64,000 nucleotides of DNA from BP-464 sp045805505 (GTDB lineage: Bacteria; Actinomycetota; Thermoleophilia; Solirubrobacterales; Solirubrobacteraceae). A program made the position numbers and the translations under genes. The DNA is taken from NCBI GenBank assembly GCA_045805505.1, contig JBJMLA010000003.1:1-64000 (forward strand), in the 5' to 3' direction. A model generated the notes under the pieces. That model searched no databases. It was not told where the DNA came from and was given only the letters and a program-made list of their open reading frames with translations. Below are positions 40,014 through 49,092 of the stretch, piece after piece (positions within the stretch are counted from its first letter, which is position 1; every line of letters starts with the position of its first letter).

Positions 40014-40067
40014 TCGTCCATCGAAGTCATCGCCCGGTGGGTCCTTGTTGCGTGCGTCGGCGCGCTC

Positions 40068-41213
40068 GTGCTCACCACGGGGCTGACGCTCGCCCTGCGC
40101 GTGGGGACCGAGCTGGGACGGCGTCGGTGGCTGCGCTATCGCGACCGGGTCCGCCCCCAGCTCTCGCGGTACGCCGTCGGAGCGGACGCGGAGCCGCCGC
40201 CCGTTCCGGCCACCCGCTTCGAACGGCGGGGCATGAGGCACCTCGTGCTCGGGATGGCGCCGCATCTCCGGGGCGAGGCGGTGCTGCGGCTCGCGGGCCT
40301 GTTCCGGGACTACGGCCTCGTGTCGACCGCCGAGCACGACCTGACCGCACGGCATCCACGGACGCGCATCCGCGCGGTCGAAGCCCTTGGCGCGATGGGG
40401 GTGTCCGAGGCGGAGCCGTGGCTGCTCGCGGGCCTCGGCGACGACGACCGCCTGATGCGATTTGCCTGTGCGCGCGCGCTCGCCGCCCTCGGGGCCACCG
40501 ATTCGCTGGCCCGGGTCGTCGCCGCGCTCGCCGACAGCGAGGCGCAGCTCGGCGCGACGAGCGACATCCTGCTGGCCTTCGGAGCTCCGGCCACGGACTT
40601 CCTCTGCGCCCATGTGCGCGCGGCCCCGACGGAACGAGAGCGCTGGCTCGCGGCACACGCGCTCGGGCAGATGAGAGCGGCCGAGGCACTCGAGGATCTC
40701 CGCGCCGTTCTGTCCTCGCCCGACCCGGAGCTCGCCGTCCGGGCAGCGCGAGGGCTGGGGCGCATCGGCAGCGCGGAGGCCAGCACCGATCTCGCCGTCG
40801 CCGCGCAGGGTGAGCAGTCGTGGTTCGTCCGCGCGGCGGCGGCGCGCTCGCTCGGCAAGATCGGCGACCCGGATTCCGCGCCGCTGCTGGTCTCGCTTCT
40901 CGCGACGGCCGAGCGCTGGGAGGTGCGCGATGCCGCCGCCGGCGCGCTCGTGGATCTCGGGGACCCCGCGATGGCGATCCTGGTCCAGGGCCTCGGCGAG
41001 ATGAGCGATCTCTCCCTCGCCCACTACGCCGGAGCACTCGACGTCGCCGACCTGCTGGGCGCCGTCATCGAGCGTGCCGCGGCGGGCGAGGCCGGTCCTG
41101 ACGCGCTCATGCGCCGGGCCTGCGGCGCCGGGGTGCGGGCACGCCTGGAGGAAAAGGCCACAGGCGCAACAGCACCGGCCGCCACCTACGCGCGCGCCCT
41201 GCTGGTCTCCTGA
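40068..41213 (+). CDS. HEAT-repeat protein, probably membrane-anchored
   Basis: 381 residues from the first canonical start, a GTG at 40068. Residues from about 80 on form HEAT-like helical repeats: ARHPRTRIRAVEALGAMG, RLMRFACARALAALG, RWLAAHALGQMRA, ELAVRAARGLGRIG, WFVRAAAARSLGKIG and WEVRDAAAGALVDLG. Such repeats bind proteins. The GTG start cuts through a hydrophobic segment; the frame is open upstream for 16 codons to an ATC at 40020 and reads IARWVLVACVGALVL, which would complete a membrane helix. A TAG stop closes the frame just before. Its stop overlaps the ATG of the GT2 gene, so it is probably a partner or regulator of that membrane synthase. Confidence 0.8.
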   Translation: MLTTGLTLALRVGTELGRRRWLRYRDRVRPQLSRYAVGADAEPPPVPATRFERRGMRHLVLGMAPHLRGEAVLRLAGLFRDYGLVSTAEHDLTARHPRTRIRAVEALGAMGVSEAEPWLLAGLGDDDRLMRFACARALAALGATDSLARVVAALADSEAQLGATSDILLAFGAPATDFLCAHVRAAPTERERWLAAHALGQMRAAEALEDLRAVLSSPDPELAVRAARGLGRIGSAEASTDLAVAAQGEQSWFVRAAAARSLGKIGDPDSAPLLVSLLATAERWEVRDAAAGALVDLGDPAMAILVQGLGEMSDLSLAHYAGALDVADLLGAVIERAAAGEAGPDALMRRACGAGVRARLEEKATGATAPAATYARALLVS

Positions 41214-42667
41214 TGCTCAGCGACCTGATTCGCGCGTGTGCGGTCGGCGTCCTCGGCTACTTCGTGCTGCTCGCCGCGTCGTATCTGATGGTGACGCTGA
41301 CGTCCGGGTTGGCGGTTCGCGAGTACTTCCGCAGGCGTTCGGGAGCGACCCTGCGCCGCACCCTGCGGTCACGGATGACGCCGCCCGTGACGATCTGCGT
41401 CCCGGCCTTCGGGGAGGAGGCGACGATCGCCGCATCGATCCGCGCCATGCTCACCGTCACCTTCGGCCACCACGACGTCGTGGTCTGCAACGACGGGTCC
41501 GTCGACCGGACGCTCGAGCGCCTCGTGGAGTCCTTCGACATGCACCGCGTGGACCAGCCCGTCCACCCCGCGATCCCCACGGCGCTCGTGCGCGGCATCT
41601 ACCGCTCGCGGTCCCACCCGAACCTCGTCGTGATCGACAAGCTCAACGGGGGCCGTGGGGACGCCCTCAACGCGGCCATCAACGTGGCCCAGACGCCTCT
41701 GATCTGCTGCGTGGACGCCGACTCGATCCTCGACCACGACGCGCTTCTGTCGGCCGTTCAGCCCTTCATCGACCGCCCGGAGGTGACGCTCGGAGCCGGC
41801 GGGATCATCCGCGTGGCGAACGGGTGCCGGATCGAGGAGGGAAGCGTCGTGAGCACGGGACTGGCGCGCAACCCGCTCGCCCTCCTGCAGACCGTCGAGT
41901 ACATGCGCTCGTTCGTCGCCGCCCGCACCGGGTGGAGCGGCATCAACGGCCTCCTCATCATCTCGGGCGCGTTCGGGGTCTTCCGGCGGGCAGCGGTGGT
42001 CGACGTCGGCGGTTTCGCCACGGACTCGATCGGCGAGGACTTCGAGCTCTGCGTCCGCCTGCACAAGCAGGCCAAGGACATGGGCACCGGCGGACGGCTC
42101 ACGTTCATCCCGGATCCCGTGTGCTGGACCGAGGTGCCTGAGCGACTCAAGGACCTCGGCGGCCAGCGCGACCGCTGGCACCGGGGCCTGATCGACACCC
42201 TGTGGCGACACCGCCGCATGATCGGGAACCCGCGCTATGGCGCCATCGGGATGCTCGCCCTGCCGTTCTTCACGCTGTTCGAGTTCCTCGGCGCGTTCAT
42301 CGAGCTCGGGGGCTACGCGGTGGTCATCGTCGGGTTGGCCACCGGTGCCGTCGACGGGACGTTCGCACTGCTCTTCTTCGCGGTCGCGGTGCTCGTGGGG
42401 CTCCTGCTCTCGCTGGCGGCGGTCCTCATCGAGGAGCTCGCCTTCAGGCGCTACGCACGGGTCCGGGACCTGTTCGTCATGCTCGCCGTCGCCGTCGCGG
42501 AGAACCTCGGGTACCGCCAGCTGATCCTGGCCTACCGCGTACGCGGCTTCTTCGGCTATCTCCGTGGAAACAAGGGCTGGGGTGAGATCCAGCGGGTCGG
42601 CTTCGACCCGCCGGAGCTTCCCGGCCTCCCGTCCGTCGTGACATCCGGCGGCGAGGAAGTGCCCTAG
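41213..42667 (+). CDS. processive membrane glycosyltransferase, GT2 (PgaC/BcsA-like)
   Basis: 484 residues. One hydrophobic segment at the N-terminus, a cytoplasmic GT2 domain, and three or four helices near the C-terminus. The GT2 motifs are VCNDGSVDRTLERL, VDADSILD (DxD), SIGEDFELCVRL (the ED acceptor site) and QRDRWHRGL, equivalent to QxxRW of processive synthases. These make beta-linked chains such as poly-N-acetylglucosamine, hyaluronan or cellulose while passing them through the membrane. There is no PilZ domain, so c-di-GMP control would need another protein. It is coupled to the HEAT-repeat gene and its stop shares CTAG with the hydrolase gene. Confidence 0.9.
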   Translation: MLSDLIRACAVGVLGYFVLLAASYLMVTLTSGLAVREYFRRRSGATLRRTLRSRMTPPVTICVPAFGEEATIAASIRAMLTVTFGHHDVVVCNDGSVDRTLERLVESFDMHRVDQPVHPAIPTALVRGIYRSRSHPNLVVIDKLNGGRGDALNAAINVAQTPLICCVDADSILDHDALLSAVQPFIDRPEVTLGAGGIIRVANGCRIEEGSVVSTGLARNPLALLQTVEYMRSFVAARTGWSGINGLLIISGAFGVFRRAAVVDVGGFATDSIGEDFELCVRLHKQAKDMGTGGRLTFIPDPVCWTEVPERLKDLGGQRDRWHRGLIDTLWRHRRMIGNPRYGAIGMLALPFFTLFEFLGAFIELGGYAVVIVGLATGAVDGTFALLFFAVAVLVGLLLSLAAVLIEELAFRRYARVRDLFVMLAVAVAENLGYRQLILAYRVRGFFGYLRGNKGWGEIQRVGFDPPELPGLPSVVTSGGEEVP

Positions 42668-44877
42668 GGGTGGCGGATCCCCGCGAGCGGGTCGGCCGAG
42701 TAGTCGGCCTTCGGCGACTTGGTGTCGGTGTCGCAGAAGCCGTGGCACGTGTCGACGATGCGGCTGTCGGTCGACAGGAACGCCGACTTCATCGCCCGCG
42801 CCGCGACGGTGTTGCGCACCCACTCGTGCGGGTCGTCGTCGATCGAGTCGTCCTGGGCCACGTTGCCCAGCGGCGACGGCCGCGAGCCGCCGTCCCACAC
42901 CGTCAGCACCGAGGACGTCGTGTCGTTGGCGCCGTCGATGAAGCCCAGGCCGGTCCACGGCTCGAGCTCCCACGTCCGCCACGGCCGCAGCATGCTCCGC
43001 TTGAGCACCTTGGCGCCGATCGAGCGCGCCTCGACCTCGGCGGCGAAGTTCGACACCTGGTGGTCGCCGTAGCCCGCCATCAGCATGACCTCGTGGGCCG
43101 GCGTGTTCGGGTACGGGTCGTCGGTCATGTGCTGCGCGTAGCCATCGGGCTCGGCGCGGTCCCACAGCATCTGCATCAGGTCGAAGAGCAGCATCCGCTC
43201 GTTGAACTGCGGATACGCCGTGTAGAGCGGCCAGGCGTACTCGAGGCCGTTGGTCGGGTCATCGGGCGTCGGCGACGGCGCGTGATCGCCCGTCCCGAAG
43301 TCCGTCGAGCGCGTCAGCAGCGTCGAGTAGTTCATGCCCAGCACACCGAGCGTCGCCCGGTTGAAGTCCGGCGCCACCGCGGTCAGCGCACCGCCGATGA
43401 TGCCGCCCTGGCTGTTGCCGTCGTAGAACAGCCGGTCGGTGTCCAGGATGCACTTGCCGTCCTTCTGGAACGCCGCCTGGCTGCACAGCCCGTCCGGATG
43501 GATCATCAGCCGGCCGAGGTAGAGGAAGTTGAGCATCCCCTGCTGGACGCGGTCGGCCAGCGTGTTGAACGACGACGTGTCGAGCAGGATCGTCGCCACG
43601 TTGGGCACGTCCTCGGTCGCCATGCCGGCCCACGCCGTCGCGCAGAAGCTGAAGTTGTGCTCGGCCATCATGTTCTTGAGCTGGCCCTGGCCGACCTCGC
43701 CGTAGCCGCCGAACAGGCCGTGGCCGTAGAGCGAGGGGCGCGTCGTGCCGGGGTTGTCGAAGGCGACCTTCGGGATCCGGCAGCGGAAGTCGACCTTCAT
43801 GACGTTGCCGGGGATCTGCAGCGGCAGGTTCGTCGTCGGGTCGAGCACGAAGTGCGACTGGGCCGGCAGGCAGCCGGGGGTGCTCAGGTAGCACGGGACG
43901 TCGATCGTGCCCTTGACGTCGTAGGCGATCGGCCCGTCCTCGCCGCCGGGGCACTCCGCGTCGGCGACCACCAGGTCGCCCTGCAGCGGCCCGCGGTCGG
44001 GGCAGCCGACGTCGATGACGCGGTTGAGCGTGAACGCCGGCGCCTTGCCCTGCACCTTCATGTCGGCGAGGTTCGTGTCGCCGAGCTGGGCGAACGCGTC
44101 GTCGCGGATGTGCAGCATCCGCCCGGCGATGTTCTGACCGGACGCGACGGTGAAGTCCCAGGCCTGGGTCAGGGTCTTGCGCTCGATGCCCGCGCCGTCG
44201 AGGGTCTTGAACAGGTCCTCGAAGTGCGCGCGGCGCTGTTCGTCGAGGGGGTTGGAGAGCGTCGCGCCCTTGTCGCGGAAGTTCGCGAACGTGGCGTCGG
44301 CGGCGTAGCCGGGCAGGCGCAGCGCGACGATGTAGCGGTGGCCCTCGAGGAGGTTCTTGCCCGGGCGCACGATGAGGACGCGGTCGGCGGGCGCCGCGTC
44401 GAGCCCGTCGATCGAGTGGTCGAGCTCGGCCCAGACGAGCTGCTTCTCCCCCGTGGCCGCGTCGATGACCGCGATGGGCGTGTCGCCCTGCAGCGAGACG
44501 TCCGGGTTCCACAGGCGGGGCGCGCCGAGGGCCTCGAGCTGGGCGTCCTCGTCGAGCCCGGCGATCTTGGTGATGATCATCGAGCCCGGGCTGAACCCGT
44601 CGGCGCGGTTCCAGTCGGTCGGGTCCATCGGCTTGCCCGCGCGGTTGCGCGGCATGGCCAGCAGGCTCAGGTCTACCTGGCGGCCGGTCGCGGTGTCGGC
44701 CGGCTTCGTGTAGAGGTCGTTGGGGAACGGCAGCAGGCACGCGGTGGAGTCGATCGAGTCGCAACCCGTGACGTTGGGCAGCGGGCTCTGCTGCTCGGGC
44801 GGTGCCGCGAAGGCGGTGGCGGCGGTCAGCGACAGGCCGGCGAGCGCGGCGAGCAGTGCTCCGTGGCAGCGGTTCAT
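42664..44877 (-). CDS. large secreted serine hydrolase-like protein
   Basis: 737 residues. A signal peptide (MNRCHGALLAALAGLSLTAA) precedes a mature protein rich in Cys near the start (VTGCDSIDSTACLLPFPND). The segment DRLFYDGNSQGGIIGGAL has the GxSxG nucleophile elbow of alpha/beta hydrolases, YGHGLFGGYGEV resembles an oxyanion loop, and GYGDHQVSN could hold the catalytic His. DFNRATLGVLGMNYSTLLTR lies in between. Close relatives are annotated only as hypothetical or lipase-like secreted proteins, and the substrate cannot be predicted. AGGAGG lies almost directly before the ATG, unusually close for a ribosome site. The large size, with a long N-terminal domain of about 330 residues, sets it apart from simple lipases. 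Confidence 0.75.
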   Translation of the reverse strand: MNRCHGALLAALAGLSLTAATAFAAPPEQQSPLPNVTGCDSIDSTACLLPFPNDLYTKPADTATGRQVDLSLLAMPRNRAGKPMDPTDWNRADGFSPGSMIITKIAGLDEDAQLEALGAPRLWNPDVSLQGDTPIAVIDAATGEKQLVWAELDHSIDGLDAAPADRVLIVRPGKNLLEGHRYIVALRLPGYAADATFANFRDKGATLSNPLDEQRRAHFEDLFKTLDGAGIERKTLTQAWDFTVASGQNIAGRMLHIRDDAFAQLGDTNLADMKVQGKAPAFTLNRVIDVGCPDRGPLQGDLVVADAECPGGEDGPIAYDVKGTIDVPCYLSTPGCLPAQSHFVLDPTTNLPLQIPGNVMKVDFRCRIPKVAFDNPGTTRPSLYGHGLFGGYGEVGQGQLKNMMAEHNFSFCATAWAGMATEDVPNVATILLDTSSFNTLADRVQQGMLNFLYLGRLMIHPDGLCSQAAFQKDGKCILDTDRLFYDGNSQGGIIGGALTAVAPDFNRATLGVLGMNYSTLLTRSTDFGTGDHAPSPTPDDPTNGLEYAWPLYTAYPQFNERMLLFDLMQMLWDRAEPDGYAQHMTDDPYPNTPAHEVMLMAGYGDHQVSNFAAEVEARSIGAKVLKRSMLRPWRTWELEPWTGLGFIDGANDTTSSVLTVWDGGSRPSPLGNVAQDDSIDDDPHEWVRNTVAARAMKSAFLSTDSRIVDTCHGFCDTDTKSPKADYSADPLAGIRHP

Positions 44878-44961
44878 GCCTCCTAGACGACGGCTCCGCC
44901 CAAAACTTGCGCACAGCGAACTCTCAGACGCCTCCCAGGCTTCGGGACGAAAGTAGCGGCC

Positions 44962-46869
44962 ATGCACCAGCTGCTGATCGTCCTCGGCGTCCTGTCGGTC
45001 GCCACCTCGCCGGCCTCGGCGGCCACCATCTCCGTGACCACCACCGCCGACAGCGTCATCGTCGACGGCCGGTGCTCGTTGCGTGAAGCCGTCACCGCTG
45101 CCAACTTCAACGCCTCGAGCGACTGCACGCCGGGCTCGCCCAGCGGTCGCGACTTCGTCGTGCTCCCGGCCGGGACCTTCACCCTGACCGGCACGTCGGG
45201 CGACGACGTCAACGCGACGGGCGATCTCGACGTCCGCAATCCGAGCAGCGCGAACCCGAACGCCAACCTGACCATCCAGGGAGCCGGCGACGGCGCGAGC
45301 GGCACGATCATCGACGCCGGCCATGTCGATCGCGCGATCGAGGTCCACGACGACGGCAGTGCCACGTCGATGGACGTCGCGGTCGAGTCGCTGACCATCC
45401 GCAACGGCTCGGTCACCGCGTCCACCGGCACCGTCGCCGACGACGGCGGCGCGATCCTCATGCGCGACGGCAACGGATCCATCTCGGTGACCGACGCGAC
45501 GATCAGCGCCAGCAGCGCGAGCCGCTGGGGCGGTGCGATCTCGTTCGACAACTCGACCAACGGCACCGGCGGATCGGTCAACGTGCTGCGCAGTGAGCTG
45601 CTTGGCAACTCGGCGGTCAAGGGCGGTGCGATCTGGACCCGGAACGCCGGCTCCGGTGACAGCAACGACGGCGGCCAGGCGCGGATCTTCCGGAGCCTGC
45701 TCGCGGGCAACACGGCGTCGAACACGGGCGGCGCGATCTACATCCGCGGCGCGGCCGACGGGTCCGACACATCGGGCGCCGAGATCATCAACTCGACCCT
45801 GACGGGCAACGCCGCCGTCAACGGCGGCGGCGCCGTGGCCTTCGGCTCCGGGTTCTCCCAGCTCGAGGTGGCGTTCTCCACGATCGCCGCCAACACGGCC
45901 ACCACCGCCAACCGGGCGGGAGGCATCCAGACCGACGGCACCGGCGGGCTGCAGATCGTCCGCTTCCGCGGAGCGGTACTGAGCGGCAACACGAGCGCGG
46001 GCTCGCCGGGCAGCGACCTGAACTGCGCGACGACGGCCAGCGGATCGACGGGCCTGTTCGCCACCAACGGCAACAGCGTCAGCCAGGGCTACAACCTGGA
46101 GAGCAGCGCGTCGTGCGGTCTCGCCGCCGGGACCGACCACACGACGACGGACCCGAAGCTCGGCGCCCTGGCCGACAACGGCGGACCGACCCGGACCATG
46201 ACGCTGCCGGCGGGCAGCCCCGCCCGCGGCCTCGCACCGCCCGCGTCGTGCACCGACACCTACGGCAACCTGCTGACGACCGACCAGCGCGGGCTCGTCC
46301 GCCCCGTGCTGGGCACCTGCGACGCGGGCGCCGTCGAGCTCCAGGACACCGACGCCGACGGGATCCTCGACGACGCCGACAACTGCCCGGCCGCGGCGAA
46401 CGCCGGGCAGTCAGACGTCGACGGCGACGCGATCGGCGACGCCTGCGACCCCACCGACGGCCGGCCGGTCACGACGCCCCCTCCCGCGACGACGACGCCC
46501 GGCACCACGCCACCGGCCACCACCCCGCCCGCGGCCGACACCACCGCGCCGGTGCTCTCGGCGCTGCGCGGGACGGCCGGCCGCGCCGGCTGGAGCCTCA
46601 CCGAGGCGGCCACCGTCCGCCTGCGCCTCGTACGGCTCGGCGGCGGCCGGCGGGTCGGCGGCTCGTGCGTCAGGAAGACGGCGAAGCTGCGCAGGAAGCC
46701 GGCGTGCGATCTGCCCGTCCGCTCCTCCAGCGTCGCGGCAGCGAGCGGCGCCGGCCACGCGACGTTCCCGAAGAAGCTCGTGAAGGGCCGCTACCGACTC
46801 ACCGCGACGCCGACCGACGCCGCCGGCAACCGCGGCGCAAGAGTGGCCGTCACGTTCCGCGTGCGCTGA
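44962..46869 (+). CDS. secreted CSLREA-type parallel beta-helix protein with thrombospondin-3 repeat and linker
   Basis: 635 residues. Signal peptide MHQLLIVLGVLSVATSPASA, then the CSLREA signature DGRCSLREAVTAANFN. Residues 90-460 form beta-helix coils with recurrent GGAI turns (DGGAILMRDG, WGGAISFDNS, KGGAIWTRN, TGGAIYIRG) and a terminal DAGAVEL, the choice-of-anchor Q ending. DTDADGILDDADNCP and DVDGDAIGDACD make one thrombospondin type 3 calcium repeat. A Thr/Pro linker leads to a C-terminal Ig-like domain (residues 525-635) with one Cys pair. It is probably displayed on or shed from the cell surface; the role is unknown. The neighbouring propeller proteins share the layout of repeat domain, linker and basic Ig-like end. 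Confidence 0.85.
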   Translation: MHQLLIVLGVLSVATSPASAATISVTTTADSVIVDGRCSLREAVTAANFNASSDCTPGSPSGRDFVVLPAGTFTLTGTSGDDVNATGDLDVRNPSSANPNANLTIQGAGDGASGTIIDAGHVDRAIEVHDDGSATSMDVAVESLTIRNGSVTASTGTVADDGGAILMRDGNGSISVTDATISASSASRWGGAISFDNSTNGTGGSVNVLRSELLGNSAVKGGAIWTRNAGSGDSNDGGQARIFRSLLAGNTASNTGGAIYIRGAADGSDTSGAEIINSTLTGNAAVNGGGAVAFGSGFSQLEVAFSTIAANTATTANRAGGIQTDGTGGLQIVRFRGAVLSGNTSAGSPGSDLNCATTASGSTGLFATNGNSVSQGYNLESSASCGLAAGTDHTTTDPKLGALADNGGPTRTMTLPAGSPARGLAPPASCTDTYGNLLTTDQRGLVRPVLGTCDAGAVELQDTDADGILDDADNCPAAANAGQSDVDGDAIGDACDPTDGRPVTTPPPATTTPGTTPPATTPPAADTTAPVLSALRGTAGRAGWSLTEAATVRLRLVRLGGGRRVGGSCVRKTAKLRRKPACDLPVRSSSVAAASGAGHATFPKKLVKGRYRLTATPTDAAGNRGARVAVTFRVR

Positions 46870-46879
46870 CCCGGCCGGC

Positions 46880-49018
46880 TCAGGCGCGCTTGAGCGTCAG
46901 CTTCCGCGTCGTCTTCTTCGTCCCTCCGGCCGGGGCGAACGTCGCCAGCGTCTTGACGGACCTCTTGCGCTTGAGCAGCGTGCGCCCCTTCGCCGAGAGC
47001 GTCAGCCGCACGCGCACCGTCTTGCCCGCCGCGACGTCGTAGGTCTTGGAGGCGAGCGCCAGCACGTGCTTCTTCTTGGCCGCCGACACCGCGGTCGCCG
47101 TCCGCAGCTTGAGCACGCCCCGGCAGGCCGCACCGCCCGCCGCGCAGCGCAGCCGTAGGACGAAGCGCCCCTTCTTGTCGACCTTGGCCGTCTTGCTGAG
47201 CAGGGCCGGAGCCGGCGGAGGCTTGACCACCGGCGGCGTGATCACCGGCGGCGGCGCGGCGCCGACCGTCAGCGCCGCCGTCGCCGCCGACGAGCCGTTG
47301 GTGCCGTCGCTGGCCGAGAACGTGAACGCGTCGGCTCCGCTGTAGCCGGCGGCGGGCGTGTAGGTGGCCTTGCCGGCGCTGACCGGGCCGACGGTTCCGT
47401 GCGACGCCGATCCCGCCGTGATGCTCACCGCGTCGCCGTTGGGGTCAGAGCAGGTGAGCGTGACCTCCACCGGGGTCTGGAAGGCCGTCGACGCCGACGA
47501 CCCTGAGCAGACGGGCGGCACCTGCCGCTCGAACGCCGCCACGGCATGCGCGGCGCCGACGGTGTAGAGGATCCGCCCTCCGGGGCTGATCTCCGCCGCC
47601 GTTCCCGTCCCGACGCCGCGCACGTCCGCGCACCCGAGCATCCCGGGATCGCCGGTGGCGGTCCCGGTCTCGCTGATGCATCCGCGCACCGTCGCGTCCT
47701 GGCTCAGGGCGCCCGTGGTCGTGTTGAGGTCGAGCACCGACCATTCCCGGCCCTCGTAGCCACCCACGTACAGGGTGGTCTGTTCCGGGCCCTCGATCAA
47801 CGCGTACGCGCCGTCAAGCGCCCGCGCATCGGTGCACACGCCGGCCACCGCGCCGCCGTTGTCGTAGCCGCCGCCGTCGTTGCTCAAGCAGGCGGCCAGA
47901 CCCGGGAGCTGCGTCAGCGCGCCGGTCGTCGCGTCACGGCTGAAGACGGCAATCGAATCGCGGCTGTAGTTCGTCGAGTAGACGAAGCGGCCATCGCGGC
48001 TGACCAGGATGCGGTAGTCGCCGGGCGACAGGATGTCCTGACAGCCCACCGCACCGGCGTCGCCCGTGGCCACGCCGTCGCTCGTCAGGCAGCCCGGCGG
48101 ACCGTCCAGCTGGGCGAGCGAGCCGTCGGCCGCGACGCTGAACGCCGCGATCTCCGCCGATCCGTCCGAGGCGACGTAAGCGAACTTGCCGTCGGGACTG
48201 AGCGACATGCCGACCGGGCTGCTGATCGCGCGCGCGTCGACGCAGCCGAGGTTGCCGGGGTCCCCGGCCCCCGCCGAGCCTGTGTTCGACAGGCAGCCCG
48301 CGGTCGTCGCGGCCTGGCTCACCGCGCCTGAGACGGCGTCGCGCTGGAGCACGACGACCCGCCCGGACGATCCCATGGCGTAGAGCGCACGTCCGTCGGG
48401 ATGAAGGACCAGCTGGTAGGCCCCTCCGAAGCCGCGGCCGTCGAGGCACCCCACGGCGCCCGCGTCGCCCGTGGCGGTCCCGTCGTTGCTGATGCAGCCC
48501 GCGGTGCCGGGCAGCTGTGTCAGCGCGCCGGTTGCGAGGTCGCGTGAGAACGCGGCGACCTGGGTGCTCTCGCTGTAGACATAGAGGAACCTGCCGTCGC
48601 CGGAGATCTCGGCGTCCTCCGGCGCGCCGAGGGCCCGCACGTCCGTGCAGCCGATCGCGCCCTCGTCACCGCCGACCGTGCTGCCGTCGTCGTTGTAACA
48701 GCCGGTCGGCGTCGCGGCCTGCGCCAGGGCTCCGGTCGCGGTGTCGATCGAGAACACGAGCAGCCCCTCGGTGTCGCTGGCCACGTAGAGGAACCGCCCG
48801 TCCGGGCTGATCGCGCTGCCGTAGGCGGACTGGATGCCGCGGACGTTGGTGCACGCCCCCGAGGTGTTGCCGGCGTTGATGGCGAAGCCGTCGTCCGTGT
48901 AGCAGCCCGCATCTCCTGCGAGCTGGGTCAGCGACCCGGTGACCGCCGGGGCCGCAAGGGCAGGCGCAGCGAACAGCCCGGCGAAGGCGAGGGCGCAGAG
49001 ACAGGCGATCCGTGGCAT
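46880..49018 (-). CDS. secreted seven-unit beta-propeller protein with Ig-like C-terminus, copy 1
   Basis: 712 residues. Signal peptide MPRIACLCALAFAGLFAAPA. Seven propeller repeats of about 55 residues follow (to about 470), each with a pattern like SPDGRFLYVAS and a loop with two cysteines, such as GCISNDGTATGDAGAVGC and GCLSNTGSAGAGDPGNLGC. Then comes a bacterial Ig-like domain (PVCSGSSAS, GYSGADAFTFSASDGTNGSS), a Pro-rich linker (PPVITPPVVKPPPAP) and a basic C-terminal domain ending KKTTRKLTLKRA. The protein is exported; binding to glycans or other surface material is likely, but no enzymatic site is seen. It is a paralog of the gene at 49959-52028, and its promoter has the same spacing. 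Confidence 0.85.
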   Translation of the reverse strand: MPRIACLCALAFAGLFAAPALAAPAVTGSLTQLAGDAGCYTDDGFAINAGNTSGACTNVRGIQSAYGSAISPDGRFLYVASDTEGLLVFSIDTATGALAQAATPTGCYNDDGSTVGGDEGAIGCTDVRALGAPEDAEISGDGRFLYVYSESTQVAAFSRDLATGALTQLPGTAGCISNDGTATGDAGAVGCLDGRGFGGAYQLVLHPDGRALYAMGSSGRVVVLQRDAVSGAVSQAATTAGCLSNTGSAGAGDPGNLGCVDARAISSPVGMSLSPDGKFAYVASDGSAEIAAFSVAADGSLAQLDGPPGCLTSDGVATGDAGAVGCQDILSPGDYRILVSRDGRFVYSTNYSRDSIAVFSRDATTGALTQLPGLAACLSNDGGGYDNGGAVAGVCTDARALDGAYALIEGPEQTTLYVGGYEGREWSVLDLNTTTGALSQDATVRGCISETGTATGDPGMLGCADVRGVGTGTAAEISPGGRILYTVGAAHAVAAFERQVPPVCSGSSASTAFQTPVEVTLTCSDPNGDAVSITAGSASHGTVGPVSAGKATYTPAAGYSGADAFTFSASDGTNGSSAATAALTVGAAPPPVITPPVVKPPPAPALLSKTAKVDKKGRFVLRLRCAAGGAACRGVLKLRTATAVSAAKKKHVLALASKTYDVAAGKTVRVRLTLSAKGRTLLKRKRSVKTLATFAPAGGTKKTTRKLTLKRA

Positions 49019-49025
49019 GCGGGCG

Positions 49026-49061
49026 ACCGTATGGGCAACCGAATCGTTGCGTCAACGCCGG
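49026..49061 (-). promoter_or_regulatory. -35/-10 promoter of propeller gene 1
   Basis: On the minus strand TTGACG, 18 bases, TACGGT, then seven bases to the ATG at 49018. This is one of the few complete sigma-70-type promoters with both boxes visible, and it implies a leaderless transcript. The same two hexamers with identical spacing precede the paralog at 52028. Confidence 0.7.
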
Positions 49062-49092
49062 ATTCCGGTGTCTCGGCGAGCCGGCTCGTGCG

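Noticed and set aside
42664..46140. A 1158-residue frame extending the secreted hydrolase upstream
   Set aside because: The extension is antisense to the CSLREA gene; a signal peptide begins at 44877.
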